Positions 1 to 8,747 of a stretch of 10,399 nt of DNA are shown piece by piece (the first letter of the stretch is position 1; every line of letters starts with the position of its first letter). The stretch is from Deltaproteobacteria bacterium (GTDB lineage Bacteria; Desulfobacterota_B; Binatia; Binatales; Binataceae), in contig JAKAVX010000048.1 of the NCBI GenBank assembly GCA_021827465.1, positions 1 through 10,399 of the forward strand, written 5' to 3'. The translations under genes and the position numbers were made by a program. The notes beneath the pieces were generated by a model that worked only from the letters and a program-made list of their open reading frames with translations, was not told the origin of the DNA and did no database searches.

Positions 1-540
1 ACTTCGGAAACACGAAATTCAGGCCCGTCCACTTGATGCGGCGCAGGTAGTGTCCCGGGTAGTCCGAATCGAACAGCGCTTCGGGCAAGGAGATGTACAC
101 TTTGCCCCCTTGCTTCAAAGTGGCCAGCGCTACCGGGTCGAGGCGCGCCAGAGAGATCTGCCGGGTGATCTCATACTCGCGAATATTATTGTCGACGTAG
201 GACGACATCATCCGCTCCACGTCGTAAAGAAGCTGCTCTCCGGCAGTGAGCCCTTTTTTCAGATTGTCCCAATAGCCAGGCTGGAGAAAGGTTGTGGTAT
301 AGGCTGCCAATTCGCGCTGGTAAGAGCGTTCGGCCCGTTGCGCCATCTGATAGGCAAGCTGGTAGCTCTGGAAGTAAACGGTGGAGATCTGATCGATCAT
401 CCAGTCGTAAAGCTGCTGATTCGTGAACTTCGTTTGGAGGAAGAGCTGGATGGCCTGTGCGTCCGCCATTTGTTTCTCGAATGCAGCGAGCTCGTCATTC
501 GCGATCTGGAGTTTGAAATTGGCGACGGTTAATTTGCTGT
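1..540 (-). other. C-terminal TcB-binding region of TcA (incomplete)
   Basis: Residues from about 2485 onward contain KFTNQQLYDWMIDQIS, VYFQSYQLAYQMAQRAERSY, FLQPGYWDNLKKGLTAGEQL, EYEITRQISLARLDP and finally SLPEALFDSDYPGHYLRRIK, after which the window ends. This is the order and spacing seen in the TcA C-terminal domain that caps the channel and docks the TcB beta-propeller. The final beta-rich portion after YPGHYLRRIK is off the window. Confidence 0.85.
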
Positions 541-3500
541 TGGTTTCGTCGATTTCCTTCGCGGCCAGCGTGGCATCGCGCTGGAAGCCGGCGAGGCGCC
601 ATTCGAACGCCCCCTCTCTCAGCGTCAGATCACCTGTATCCTTCATTATCCGGGCGGTGATCCCGAGAGCCTTTCCGAATTGCGCGAGCGAATGGCCGAC
701 GTTGCTGCCCCCAAACTTCACTTTGACCACCGGACTGCCGCCGAATCCGGAGCCGCCAGCGTCGAGTTCCACTACCAGGTGAGCGCCGCCGGATCCCATT
801 TGCAGCAGCGAGCTGGCGAGGTCGAGCGCTATCGCGACTCCCTTTAGGGTCTGACCTGCGATTTCCGCATCGTTCATGAGCGGCTGGCTGGAATACCACT
901 GCTGCTTGAACTGCAACTTCGCCAGGGTTGCATTGAGGACGTTGATTTCCGCGGTCGCCTCGTTGACCCTATCGACCATGGTCTGGTGCATCAGGTTGAG
1001 CAACTGAACTTCCTGAGTCGCCCGCAGCATCGCGAGCGCCTCGGCATCATCCTTTTCGAGCACCGATTGCATCATCGCACCCAGGTGCTGCACCTCTTTG
1101 CAGAAATCGACTGCCTGCTTGTACAGAAAAGTGAACTTGTACAAGGGGGGCGGGACCGTCAGTCCGAATAGGATAGTGGACAGGTCCACACCAGCGGCGG
1201 CAGCCGCGATCAACATGCCGGGGGATATCGGCGGAGCGAACAAGGCCAGTTGCTCGACCTTTCCCTCGATATTCATGCAGTTCCTGATTTTGGTCAGGCG
1301 ATCGTTGAGCGTGTCCCAATAGCCCAGCAGCTGATCGTTTGGCGGTACGCAGAAGTAGAGTGCCGAGGCAAGAGGAGAAGGAACATACGGGAGCTGGACC
1401 TGGGGAACGCCCGATCCGGGAAGCGCGGGGATGGCGTTCTCAAGTTGCACCAGCGGATCGGAAAAATCCCCCTGGTGCATCAAGGGAGCGAGATCTTTGT
1501 AGGCGAGTGGGGCTGCGTCGGCGCGAGTTACCTGCTCCGGTTTCGGCCCGAGAAGCTGCAACGCGAATACGTAAACCTGGGTTGCTTGAGCGATGGTCTC
1601 ACGAGTGTTCTGGCGGAACAGGCTGTCGCCCCAGGCGATCAGGTTGTCCAGGTACTGCATTACCGTTGCCCGCTGGAATGCAGTTGGCCGAAGGCGTGCG
1701 ATCAGGAAAGGATTAAACGGATCCTTCATCCACTGCGCGACCTGCTGCTGCATCTGCGCGACCGCATCGGCGTTGCCGGGAGAGTTCGAATCGAGCAGGG
1801 TCACGAGCGCCTCGATCGAAGCCTGTGTCGTCTGTTCATAGAAAGACTTCACTTTCCAGTAGCCGTAGGGGAACGCTGTGGATGCTCCCGGAGGAGGTAC
1901 AGGATACAGATCGGTCGGATCAAAAATGTAATGGAACCACTTCCGAGCGTCCTCGAATTTCTGATTCGCGCTGAGCCGCGAAGCCATCATCGCAGGAGCG
2001 TGATAGAACAGTTCCCAGTTGTACAGCGCGTATCCTCCCTTGAGGTCGAAGTCGACCTGGTCGGTAGGATAAGGCTGCATCACCGGCGGCTGGGGCGAGT
2101 ACAGACCCGAGAAATTATTCGAAGACAGAAGCTGCAGCGGTGTCTGGCCCGGGGGATGCGGCCACCTCAGCAGTCCGTCGATCCCGTTCTGGTTGAGTGT
2201 GCGTATGAAATCGCAGACGTAAGGATGGTAGAACAGCTTGAAATCGAAAATCGTCTCGTGTCCAGGCACTACCGCCGGCGGCATCCAGACGCCAGACCAG
2301 TTGACCAGCGCTCCGCTGGTATATGAAAGGGAGGCAGTTTTTTTTGCGAGGACTTCAGGGCTAGCGGTCTGCGCTCCGGCCGCAGCCCTGGTGAGCGTGG
2401 ATGGAATCGCCAGAGCTGGAATCGTACTGCTCGCGTAATAGTTGATCGGCGCGCGGTGGAAGTTTACCGCTGACACCTTCTCCACGTACCAGCGCCACAC
2501 GACTACGCTTTGCGGAATTACGAAGAAAGCGCGTTTGGCGTCTTCGAAGAAAAACACGTCCTGCGAGGTAAACTGCGGGTATTGATGCGGATACAGTACG
2601 CCGGAAGCGGTCTCCGATGTGACCCCGAGGATGCTCGAAAAGCCTGCCTGGTTGATGGCCGTTCCGAGATCGCTGATCGAGGAACCGATGAACCCGGTGG
2701 TCAGGTTCAGCGCCGGTCCAGGGGCCAGCGGAGGGCTGGATTTGTATACTTGAAACTTCATCGAGGCGAGCGTCGTTCCGAACGGCAGGATCATCGGCAG
2801 CGCCACCAGACTGGGGTCCTGACTGGCGCTCACCTGCTCGTGACAGCCGGACATGTGAAATGTTCCCATCCAGGCGCCGAGCGGGCTGTAGTTGAGGGCC
2901 TGCTTGAGCGATTCCGGATCGTAATATCCACGCAGAAAGCACTGGATCGTCAGGCGATCGCTTGCGGAATCGCTTGCGGGTGGAATCGCCTTGAAGGCGA
3001 ACTGACTCGTATCGTTGCTTCCGTCCTTGGCCAGATCCACGTCGCCGAAGGCCCATCCGCCCGGAACCTGGACCCCGACGGAATCCACCGGCAAAATCAG
3101 CGGCGCGCCGTCGGATACGCGCTTTGAAGACCACTTGTCTTCCGTATATTTGCTCCAGGCGATCTGCACCTCCACGTGTTTCTGCGGAGGTTGCGGCGAA
3201 TATTTGCTCTGCCCGGGATTGGGAAGATCGAACCAGGGTTGAGCGTTGGTGTCGGTTCCCACCTTGTACACCGGCCAGAACACGTACAGCTTGCGATTGT
3301 AAACTACCGGGATCAGATCGCCCGCTGGGATGTCCAGATCGACTTTTTCCCAAGCGGTCCACGCGAAGTTTTCATATTTCCGGTAGTAATAGATCGGCGG
3401 CGCTCCTTCGGTGCGGCCGAACACATGGACGCGATCGATTCCCTCATCGGTCTCTATCTCGTGGTACATTCCCGAGACTTTGAGCTTTGCGACACCATCG

Positions 3501-6500
3501 AGCTTGGTCAGATAGTGGAGAAACGCGGTCTCCACGGTGTCCGTAGTCACATCATTCTGGTGAAGCTCGCTGCTCAAATCCGTGAAGAAAGGGCTCTGGT
3601 CGTCGCGCAGCTCGGGCCGAAGCCAGTTTTCGGGGTAGAGGAAAACTTCACGATTCGCCTGCCAAAGGCGGTACTGCTGCATCCATTTCCAGATATCGGC
3701 TGCGCCCGGCGCGACCACGACGCCGGGCTCCAGATTCATAAGGCATCGCTGGACGAACAGTTGCACGGCGGCGATCGCCTGCACCAATCGCGAGGTGAGC
3801 ATGCAGGGCGACATCTGCACGTCGATCAGTAGGTGCTGGTAGAGGTCGTCCGGCGTGCTGAGCGTCTCGCCGAAAATCGAATTGGATTGAAACAGCAGAT
3901 AGCTTTCGAGGGCGTCTCGCTGCTGCTGGCGCATAGGATCCCGCAGCGATTTCGCGACGGACAGCCATTGCTGGCGGCTATAGCCGCCCTTGATTGTGGC
4001 TGTGATGGCATTGGCCTGATCAAGCGTGACGACCGAGCTCTTCCATTGATTTGCCTGCGCAACCGAAGCGCCGATTGGCGCCAGAAGATCGATCACGTTC
4101 TTAAGCCGAGTGAACGTGGCGGGACTCCAGAAATCGTTCGGGTAAGCCAGATTCAAGCCCTGCGTGCCGGTGGCGTCAGAGAGATCACCTTGTTTCCAAC
4201 CGGTGACCAGACTCAGGCTGGCCAGATACTGCGCCTCCGCCGGCATCGGCCCGCTGCGCGGGGGCAGCAGGATCGAGAAGGATTGTCCGCTGGCAACTTG
4301 TGTGCGAAACAAGCAGATCTCGGCCAGGCCCACCCAGGAGTCATACAGAGCGCCAGTAGTGGCGTTGCCGGCGGGCAGCGCATTCAAGTCCATCCAGCCG
4401 AGCGGCCCGGAATTGGCCAGGAGCCACTCGATTTCCGCGGTGCTCAGATTCAACCTGCCGGCAGCGGCGGCGATCCGGTTAAGTTTGATCGCCGCCTGCA
4501 CCTGATAGTACAAGGACGGCGGCGCCGCGGGATTGACCGGCGGAGGCGCTTGAGTCGCCGTATCGACTGCGGCCGCATCGATGGTCGCAGTTCCCTGAAC
4601 GAAAGTAGGGTTCAAAAAAATGTTCAGATAGCTCTGGCCGAGGTCGGTCGGCGAGGTGGCCAGCAGCGCGTCGAGCGACGGAACTGCAAGTTTGAGCCAG
4701 CTCGACAACGTCTGTGCGAGCACGCTGGCGCCGATCACCGGCCATTGCGGGCTATTCGAGAATTGGCCGGCGAGTTGGCTGCGCAAATCGGTGAGCCGCT
4801 GCGCGATGTCCGCGCTTGCTGGAGCCAGGCCCGATGCCTGAGCACCCTGGTTGAGAAGCAGATAGTTCAGCTCGGCCAGTTTGAATTTCGAAGCCTGTAT
4901 CGCGTCGATCTGGTCCGCCACCCAGCGCGCGTCGCTGACGTGATCCGGATGGAAAGGGGCGCGCCGCGCCGTTACCGCTGTACCGGGGCTGAGATCAAGG
5001 TTGAGGACGGCCGAGGCGGTCAAAAAATCGGAGGGCGAAAGTCGCAAGGCGCGTCCGAAGGAAGCGGCTCTTAACAGCCTTGAAAGATTCGCCAGGCTCA
5101 GAGCGTGCTTGCCCGCAGTCACCGCGGGATCGAGCGCAACGGCCCCCGACGATATCAGCGCCGTAAGATCGTCGGAAGAAACCTGGAGCGCCGCCGCCAC
5201 GGTGGCCGCATGATCTTCGACGGCGTTGCCCAGGTTCTGCAAATCGCTTCCGTCCGGCCTGAGGTCGAAAGCGTGATCGACAGGATTGGTGACTGCCACG
5301 TTGAGGAACAACCGCTGATAGAGCGATGTTCCCTGGAACACGTCCGGCGAAGTGGAGATCGATCCCCACCAGGCCATCGCTTCCACCAGCGGCACATTCA
5401 GGCGCTCAAGTAGCCGGCTCGCTTCCACGACGTTCCTTAGGAACTGCGGATCGAGGTCCGTTATACGCAGTGCGGCCCAGATTTTATCGGTTTCCAGCAC
5501 GGTCCGGCCGAGTGCGAGCCGGAGCCGCAGAAAGCGAACGATACTCGCCAAAGCCGGCTCGGTAAGACCGACGATGGTCGCTTTCGTAAGGTCGCACTCC
5601 GCGCCCTGGTCCGAGCTCCATCCGATAAGAATTTGCGCGTTCAGGGGTTTAAGACTCTTCACAAACGCAGTGGTCAGAAGATCGACGAGGTCCTGAAAAT
5701 CGAGGCCCGAGCGATCCATGAATCGCTGCACTGAGGGTCCCGGATTCGGATCGACCCATGTGCCGGTCAGTTCGGCCGGCTGAATTCCCCAAAGCTCGGC
5801 CGTGCTCGCTCCCGACTTTGCGGTCAGAATCTTCCATCCTGCGGGCCCTGTGCTCAGATATTCGCTCACCAAAGCGTCAGCGGCGGTGAGTGCGGCATCG
5901 CTTGGATCGGGTGAAGCGGGCGCGGCTTGCAAGGCCTGCATGATCTGATACCGCTTGATGTCGCCATTGCTCAGATACGCACGCGCCTGTTCGTTGCCAA
6001 TATAGAAAGGCAAATTCCACGGGTACTTTTGGGTTTCCAGGGTGGCGTACACGCTGGCGTTCAAATATTCGGGGCTCGCGGCGAGGTCCTCCGGCGCGCC
6101 GTCGGTGGTATCGTGCGCCAGCCCCGGGGGCGCGACGTTATCTTCGAGCAGCTCGTTTACCAGGTCGATGTAAGGCAGGACGATGTTGGTGTTGTCGCAG
6201 CTCAGCTTGAGCGTGTTCAGATCGGGACGGCGTGCGAACAGCAACTGCGTGCCCGTGTTGCCGCTGCCGCTCAGATAAACGTCGACGAACTCGTGAAGCA
6301 GATCGACCAGATACGCCGCCGGGCTCAGCACTGAGCGGCAATCCCCGCACGCGCAGAAACTGGGGCTGCCGAACAAGGACGTCCAGTTGGGAATCTGGGG
6401 AACGTTGTCGAAGGCATCCGCAACGATTTCGGAACCTCGCCATTTCAAGCCGGAAGCGTTACTGCCGTACACGCCCAGTGCGGACCACGAAGACTGCTGC

Positions 6501-7990
6501 GCTTGCTGATGAATCTTCAGCGCCTCTGTCTGTCCGCCCAGCGCATCGCCGAACTGGATCACAAACTGGCGCTGGGGAATGCGCGCGATGGCTCGCGCCG
6601 AAGTCAGCCCGGCGGCAAGCAAAGGCTGTATGCGGTCGAATCGCGGCGCTACCTTAAAGATGCGCTGCACTACGGGCAACGTCTGCTTGAGTGTCTCGCT
6701 GATTGCGCCGCCCTTCGCCGCAAGATAGCGGTTGGCATCGTGAAGCCCGATATGAAAGTCGGGATTGGCGTCCAGAAACCGGGCGACTTCAGCGGCTCCC
6801 GCAATCGCCGCCGGGTTCCGCGCCAGACCGGCGGATATGGCCGCGCTCGGAAATGCGACTTCAAGGCGCTCCTTTAGAACCTCGGCGTAATTCTGGATGC
6901 GCTCTACGTCGTTGCCGCCCGGCACTCCCGGCGGAACGCCGATCGTCCCGTTGCCCGATTTTTCCCCCAGAAGCTTCACCCAATCCGAGGTCTGCATCCG
7001 CGCCAGATCCGCCAACGATTTGATCTTTCCGCTCTGGTGCTGAGCCATCAGCGCGCCGACCAGTGGCGCGTGATATTGCGTCAGCGAACTCAATTGCATG
7101 GAGAGCTTCAGGCGTCCGAGAGTTGCTTGATCGAAGCCCGGCTGTCGCGCCAGGTTCGCCCAGAAGTCCTCATCGGAACCAACATGGTTGGCCAGAGCGG
7201 CGGCAAAGTCGGTGCGCAACTTTTGATTTTCCGTCGCGAGCGCGAGCGCGGCGCCGAGTTGCGACGCCGTAGGCGAGGATGCGTTCTGAATCGCCACATC
7301 GCGAAGTTTTCCGGCGATCTCCGCGGCGCTTGCCGCCACTTCCGGCGAAACGAGATTGCGACTGGCGGCGTCCGCCAACGCCTGCTTGATTACCGCCGGA
7401 TCGGATGCGGCCAGACTGGCGAGGTCCGTGGGCAGACCGCTCTGCGCCACCGCATAGAACGCCTCCGGCGGCTGCGTAGTGGATTTCGCCAGCCGGGCCG
7501 CCGTGGCCAGATGCTGAACCCTTGCCGGGTCCAGTCCCGTATCTCCGGACACGTATTCGATGTCTCCGGGAGTCAATTCGGACGGATTTACGCCTTGTAA
7601 TACGGGGGTCACAGCCTGGTTGAGCCGCATGAACTGGCTCGGACCTCGATAGACTGCGTCGCCCGAAGTCAGATCGACGGACGCCTCGGCGGGCGCCTGA
7701 AAAATCACCGGAGAACTCGCCAACACGCCACCGCTCGCACTATAGGCGCGAACTACTAGGTCGGCCTGCGTCTTGCCGGGTCGTTTGATTTCGGATCGTG
7801 AATAACGAATAAGGTAGCAGCCCTGCTGGTCGGTGCTGGCCTGCCCGAGCATGGTCTCGCTGCGCAGGTCCTTGTCGAAGGCCCGCACTATTACACCGGC
7901 AACCGGCGTCCCGTCAGCATTTCGCACCAGGCCACTGACCAGATACGTGGGGGCTACGCTGCCGCTTCCCTTATTGACCGTCGATTCCAT
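1..7990 (-). CDS. Tc toxin subunit A (TcA / TcdA-type pore-forming translocator), C-terminus cut by window edge
   Basis: In the Tc family, TcA forms a pentameric bell that binds target cells, inserts a channel and passes the toxic TcC fragment delivered by TcB. ATG at 7990 opens a frame with no stop down to position 2 (2663 codons); the family is usually about 2400-2600 residues, and I estimate roughly 100-150 are missing. Visible in order: beta-sandwich domain (about 16-107); helical shell with CACGDCRSVLSPAAYLVDLL (546-565) and RRPDL...LSCDNTN...LPYIDLVNELLE (587 on); ABC-toxin N region with LRDPMRQQQRDALESYLL and MSPCMLTSRLVQAIAAVQLF (about 1350-1420); neuraminidase-like part with YPENWLRPELRD (1452-1463), WTAWEKVDLDIP (1544) and LYVFWPVY (1568-1575); YALYNWELFYHAP (1987-1999); WFHYIFDPTDLYP (2018-2030); DPFNPFLIARLRP (2090-2102); CMNIEG (2238-2243); C-terminal KFTNQQLYDW (2521) and YPGHYLRRIK (2644). 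These signatures are diagnostic. No signal peptide is visible. It is the first gene of its unit, so TcB/TcC genes may follow off the left edge. Confidence 0.97.
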   Translation of the reverse strand, partial: MESTVNKGSGSVAPTYLVSGLVRNADGTPVAGVIVRAFDKDLRSETMLGQASTDQQGCYLIRYSRSEIKRPGKTQADLVVRAYSASGGVLASSPVIFQAPAEASVDLTSGDAVYRGPSQFMRLNQAVTPVLQGVNPSELTPGDIEYVSGDTGLDPARVQHLATAARLAKSTTQPPEAFYAVAQSGLPTDLASLAASDPAVIKQALADAASRNLVSPEVAASAAEIAGKLRDVAIQNASSPTASQLGAALALATENQKLRTDFAAALANHVGSDEDFWANLARQPGFDQATLGRLKLSMQLSSLTQYHAPLVGALMAQHQSGKIKSLADLARMQTSDWVKLLGEKSGNGTIGVPPGVPGGNDVERIQNYAEVLKERLEVAFPSAAISAGLARNPAAIAGAAEVARFLDANPDFHIGLHDANRYLAAKGGAISETLKQTLPVVQRIFKVAPRFDRIQPLLAAGLTSARAIARIPQRQFVIQFGDALGGQTEALKIHQQAQQSSWSALGVYGSNASGLKWRGSEIVADAFDNVPQIPNWTSLFGSPSFCACGDCRSVLSPAAYLVDLLHEFVDVYLSGSGNTGTQLLFARRPDLNTLKLSCDNTNIVLPYIDLVNELLEDNVAPPGLAHDTTDGAPEDLAASPEYLNASVYATLETQKYPWNLPFYIGNEQARAYLSNGDIKRYQIMQALQAAPASPDPSDAALTAADALVSEYLSTGPAGWKILTAKSGASTAELWGIQPAELTGTWVDPNPGPSVQRFMDRSGLDFQDLVDLLTTAFVKSLKPLNAQILIGWSSDQGAECDLTKATIVGLTEPALASIVRFLRLRLALGRTVLETDKIWAALRITDLDPQFLRNVVEASRLLERLNVPLVEAMAWWGSISTSPDVFQGTSLYQRLFLNVAVTNPVDHAFDLRPDGSDLQNLGNAVEDHAATVAAALQVSSDDLTALISSGAVALDPAVTAGKHALSLANLSRLLRAASFGRALRLSPSDFLTASAVLNLDLSPGTAVTARRAPFHPDHVSDARWVADQIDAIQASKFKLAELNYLLLNQGAQASGLAPASADIAQRLTDLRSQLAGQFSNSPQWPVIGASVLAQTLSSWLKLAVPSLDALLATSPTDLGQSYLNIFLNPTFVQGTATIDAAAVDTATQAPPPVNPAAPPSLYYQVQAAIKLNRIAAAAGRLNLSTAEIEWLLANSGPLGWMDLNALPAGNATTGALYDSWVGLAEICLFRTQVASGQSFSILLPPRSGPMPAEAQYLASLSLVTGWKQGDLSDATGTQGLNLAYPNDFWSPATFTRLKNVIDLLAPIGASVAQANQWKSSVVTLDQANAITATIKGGYSRQQWLSVAKSLRDPMRQQQRDALESYLLFQSNSIFGETLSTPDDLYQHLLIDVQMSPCMLTSRLVQAIAAVQLFVQRCLMNLEPGVVVAPGAADIWKWMQQYRLWQANREVFLYPENWLRPELRDDQSPFFTDLSSELHQNDVTTDTVETAFLHYLTKLDGVAKLKVSGMYHEIETDEGIDRVHVFGRTEGAPPIYYYRKYENFAWTAWEKVDLDIPAGDLIPVVYNRKLYVFWPVYKVGTDTNAQPWFDLPNPGQSKYSPQPPQKHVEVQIAWSKYTEDKWSSKRVSDGAPLILPVDSVGVQVPGGWAFGDVDLAKDGSNDTSQFAFKAIPPASDSASDRLTIQCFLRGYYDPESLKQALNYSPLGAWMGTFHMSGCHEQVSASQDPSLVALPMILPFGTTLASMKFQVYKSSPPLAPGPALNLTTGFIGSSISDLGTAINQAGFSSILGVTSETASGVLYPHQYPQFTSQDVFFFEDAKRAFFVIPQSVVVWRWYVEKVSAVNFHRAPINYYASSTIPALAIPSTLTRAAAGAQTASPEVLAKKTASLSYTSGALVNWSGVWMPPAVVPGHETIFDFKLFYHPYVCDFIRTLNQNGIDGLLRWPHPPGQTPLQLLSSNNFSGLYSPQPPVMQPYPTDQVDFDLKGGYALYNWELFYHAPAMMASRLSANQKFEDARKWFHYIFDPTDLYPVPPPGASTAFPYGYWKVKSFYEQTTQASIEALVTLLDSNSPGNADAVAQMQQQVAQWMKDPFNPFLIARLRPTAFQRATVMQYLDNLIAWGDSLFRQNTRETIAQATQVYVFALQLLGPKPEQVTRADAAPLAYKDLAPLMHQGDFSDPLVQLENAIPALPGSGVPQVQLPYVPSPLASALYFCVPPNDQLLGYWDTLNDRLTKIRNCMNIEGKVEQLALFAPPISPGMLIAAAAAGVDLSTILFGLTVPPPLYKFTFLYKQAVDFCKEVQHLGAMMQSVLEKDDAEALAMLRATQEVQLLNLMHQTMVDRVNEATAEINVLNATLAKLQFKQQWYSSQPLMNDAEIAGQTLKGVAIALDLASSLLQMGSGGAHLVVELDAGGSGFGGSPVVKVKFGGSNVGHSLAQFGKALGITARIMKDTGDLTLREGAFEWRLAGFQRDATLAAKEIDETNSKLTVANFKLQIANDELAAFEKQMADAQAIQLFLQTKFTNQQLYDWMIDQISTVYFQSYQLAYQMAQRAERSYQRELAAYTTTFLQPGYWDNLKKGLTAGEQLLYDVERMMSSYVDNNIREYEITRQISLARLDPVALATLKQGGKVYISLPEALFDSDYPGHYLRRIKWTGLNFVFPK
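662..841 (-). other. Predicted pore-forming tip segment of the TcA channel (Gly/hydrophobic hairpin)
   Basis: Residues about 2384-2443 begin with the hydrophobic VAIALDLASSLLQM. They continue into an alternating hydrophobic and glycine-rich stretch with GSGGAHLVVELDAGG, GSGFGGSPVVKVKFGGS and the following GHSLAQFGKALG. Long heptad-like helices flank it on both sides (DAEALAMLRATQEV... before, WRLAGFQRDATLAAKEIDE... after). In TcdA1 the equivalent place, between the two long channel helices, forms the membrane-entering tip. Assignment is by position and composition only. Confidence 0.6.
6296..6358 (-). other. Cys-rich VRP1 / TcA signature motif (FCACGDCRSVLSPAAYLVDLL region)
   Basis: Residues 545-565 of the toxin carry C546-x-C548-x-x-C551 followed directly by RSVLSPAAYLVDLL, the most recognisable short signature of the Salmonella virulence plasmid A (VRP1) / TcA shell region. 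A further conserved-looking cysteine, C598, lies in LKLSCDNTN about 47 residues on. The motif shows that the shell is intact at this point. Confidence 0.9.
7670..7945 (-). other. N-terminal transthyretin / carboxypeptidase-regulatory-like domain of the TcA protein
   Basis: Residues about 16-107 read as alternating beta-strands with the pattern VSGLVRNADGTPVAGVIVRAF, a polar QASTDQQGCYLIRY turn-strand, ADLVVRAY and a closing SPVIFQAP...ASVDL. The G-x-V...G-x-P-V-x-G-x-x-V opening and the T-D-x-x-G-x-Y-x-I-x-Y middle are typical of carboxypeptidase-regulatory-like / prealbumin-like folds. The helical TcA shell begins only after residue about 120. To my knowledge the domain is absent from classical Photorhabdus TcdA1 but occurs in TcA-like proteins of other bacteria. 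Its role is unknown; adhesion or packing at the wide end of the bell is only a guess. Confidence 0.75.
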
Positions 7991-8000
7991 AGCGTCTGAA

Positions 8001-8007
8001 CCTCCCT
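8001..8007 (-). promoter_or_regulatory. Strong ribosome binding site for the TcA gene
   Basis: On the minus strand AGGGAGG lies 10 nt upstream of the ATG at 7990. It is the best Shine-Dalgarno match in the region. It also precedes the first codon of the recognisable N-terminal domain, which settles the start. Confidence 0.8.
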
Positions 8008-8099
8008 GCTGAATGTGTAATTGGGCGCGCAGGCTTATCGTCGCCGCGCACTTCCGCGAGGTGGCAAAAGCGGAATCCTCTTATGTCGCAATACTCGGA

Positions 8100-8113
8100 G
8101 TCGCGCGCGCGAC
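8100..8113. repeat. Perfect 14-bp palindrome GTCGCGCGCGCGAC
   Basis: The 14 bases are their own reverse complement, with an alternating CG core, 110 bp upstream of the TcA start codon. The symmetry does not extend further. A short flanking direct repeat, CGGAG, lies just outside each end. It could be an operator half-site pair, or simply a by-product of GC-rich sequence; no regulator can be named. Confidence 0.4.
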
Positions 8114-8747
8114 GGAGCGCCGCCCCATAAGCGAGCGCGTCCGGCCAGCCAGCGCCGCGAAACGCAGCGCGTAGACCTAGAAGGCCCCTATCCGATCCCG
8201 TCAGATGTTGGAGTCCGATGCAGGAGAAAAGTGCGAAAACTCTGAACTGGCCGCCATCAGCATTCCGCAAGTCCTTCAAGGCGAACCCTCCACTCAGATC
8301 CGCGATGACAGCAGCCCCAGTTTCAACCGCCGCGCCGAAGCTACCGAAATGTCCTGGATAAGGAAACACGCAACCGCAGTTTTCGCGGCTCGAAGTCGAG
8401 TCAGTGAGCGTTACGTAAGTTTTGTTCGGCAGAGTCGTCGAACGATTCGCCGGTCTCACATTCAGGGAAATTGGTGCGAGGCTGAATATCAGCGCGGCAC
8501 GGACGAGACAGATAGAAGCGCGATTTCGAACGCTGGCGCGGCTCGATCACACAGTTTGAGCGCCGGCGATACTGTCCTCCGAGGTGCGCGTTGAAAGCGC
8601 CGCCTGAAGCTCCTGGCCAGCGCGTCTGGGACCAAAATCGGAGTCATGGCCTGTGACCCAAAGCCGAAAAGTATCGCGGGCTGAAGAATCAGCATTGGCG
8701 GCGTTGATCTAGCTCTCGCGCCGGATGGTGGCTAACGAGCCATTGGC

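Noticed and set aside
1250..2326. Plus-strand open frame (358 codons) antisense to the toxin gene
   Set aside because: Same reason: an in-register mirror of the toxin coding strand with no family motif or ribosome binding site.
2361..3362. Minus-strand open frame (333 codons) in a different frame within the toxin gene
   Set aside because: The product is Arg/Gly/Ser-rich without motifs. The overlapping toxin frame here encodes the conserved neuraminidase-like region, including WTAWEKVDLDIP and LYVFWPVY.
3833..5074. Long plus-strand open frame (413 codons) antisense to the toxin gene
   Set aside because: Its codon register mirrors that of the toxin frame, its Arg-rich product has no recognisable motif, and the toxin frame on the other strand has strong family signatures throughout. 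It is a by-product of GC-rich codon use.
8411..8418. 8-bp palindrome TTACGTAA in the spacer
   Set aside because: Too short to be significant, and the symmetry does not extend beyond 8 bp.
7971..8459. Minus-strand open frame (162 codons) just upstream of, and overlapping, the toxin start
   Set aside because: No recognisable domain and no convincing ribosome binding site. It overlaps the toxin's start codon by 20 nt in another frame. A small hypothetical gene cannot be excluded, but I see no support for one.
8426..8470. tRNA-like T-arm (GTTCGA-type string on the minus strand)
   Set aside because: The flanking bases do not form the 5-bp stem, and no acceptor or anticodon arms can be drawn.
8205..8594. 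Plus-strand open frame (129 codons) in the spacer
   Set aside because: Low-complexity, Arg/Ser-rich product without motif. It competes with other equally poor frames in the same stretch.
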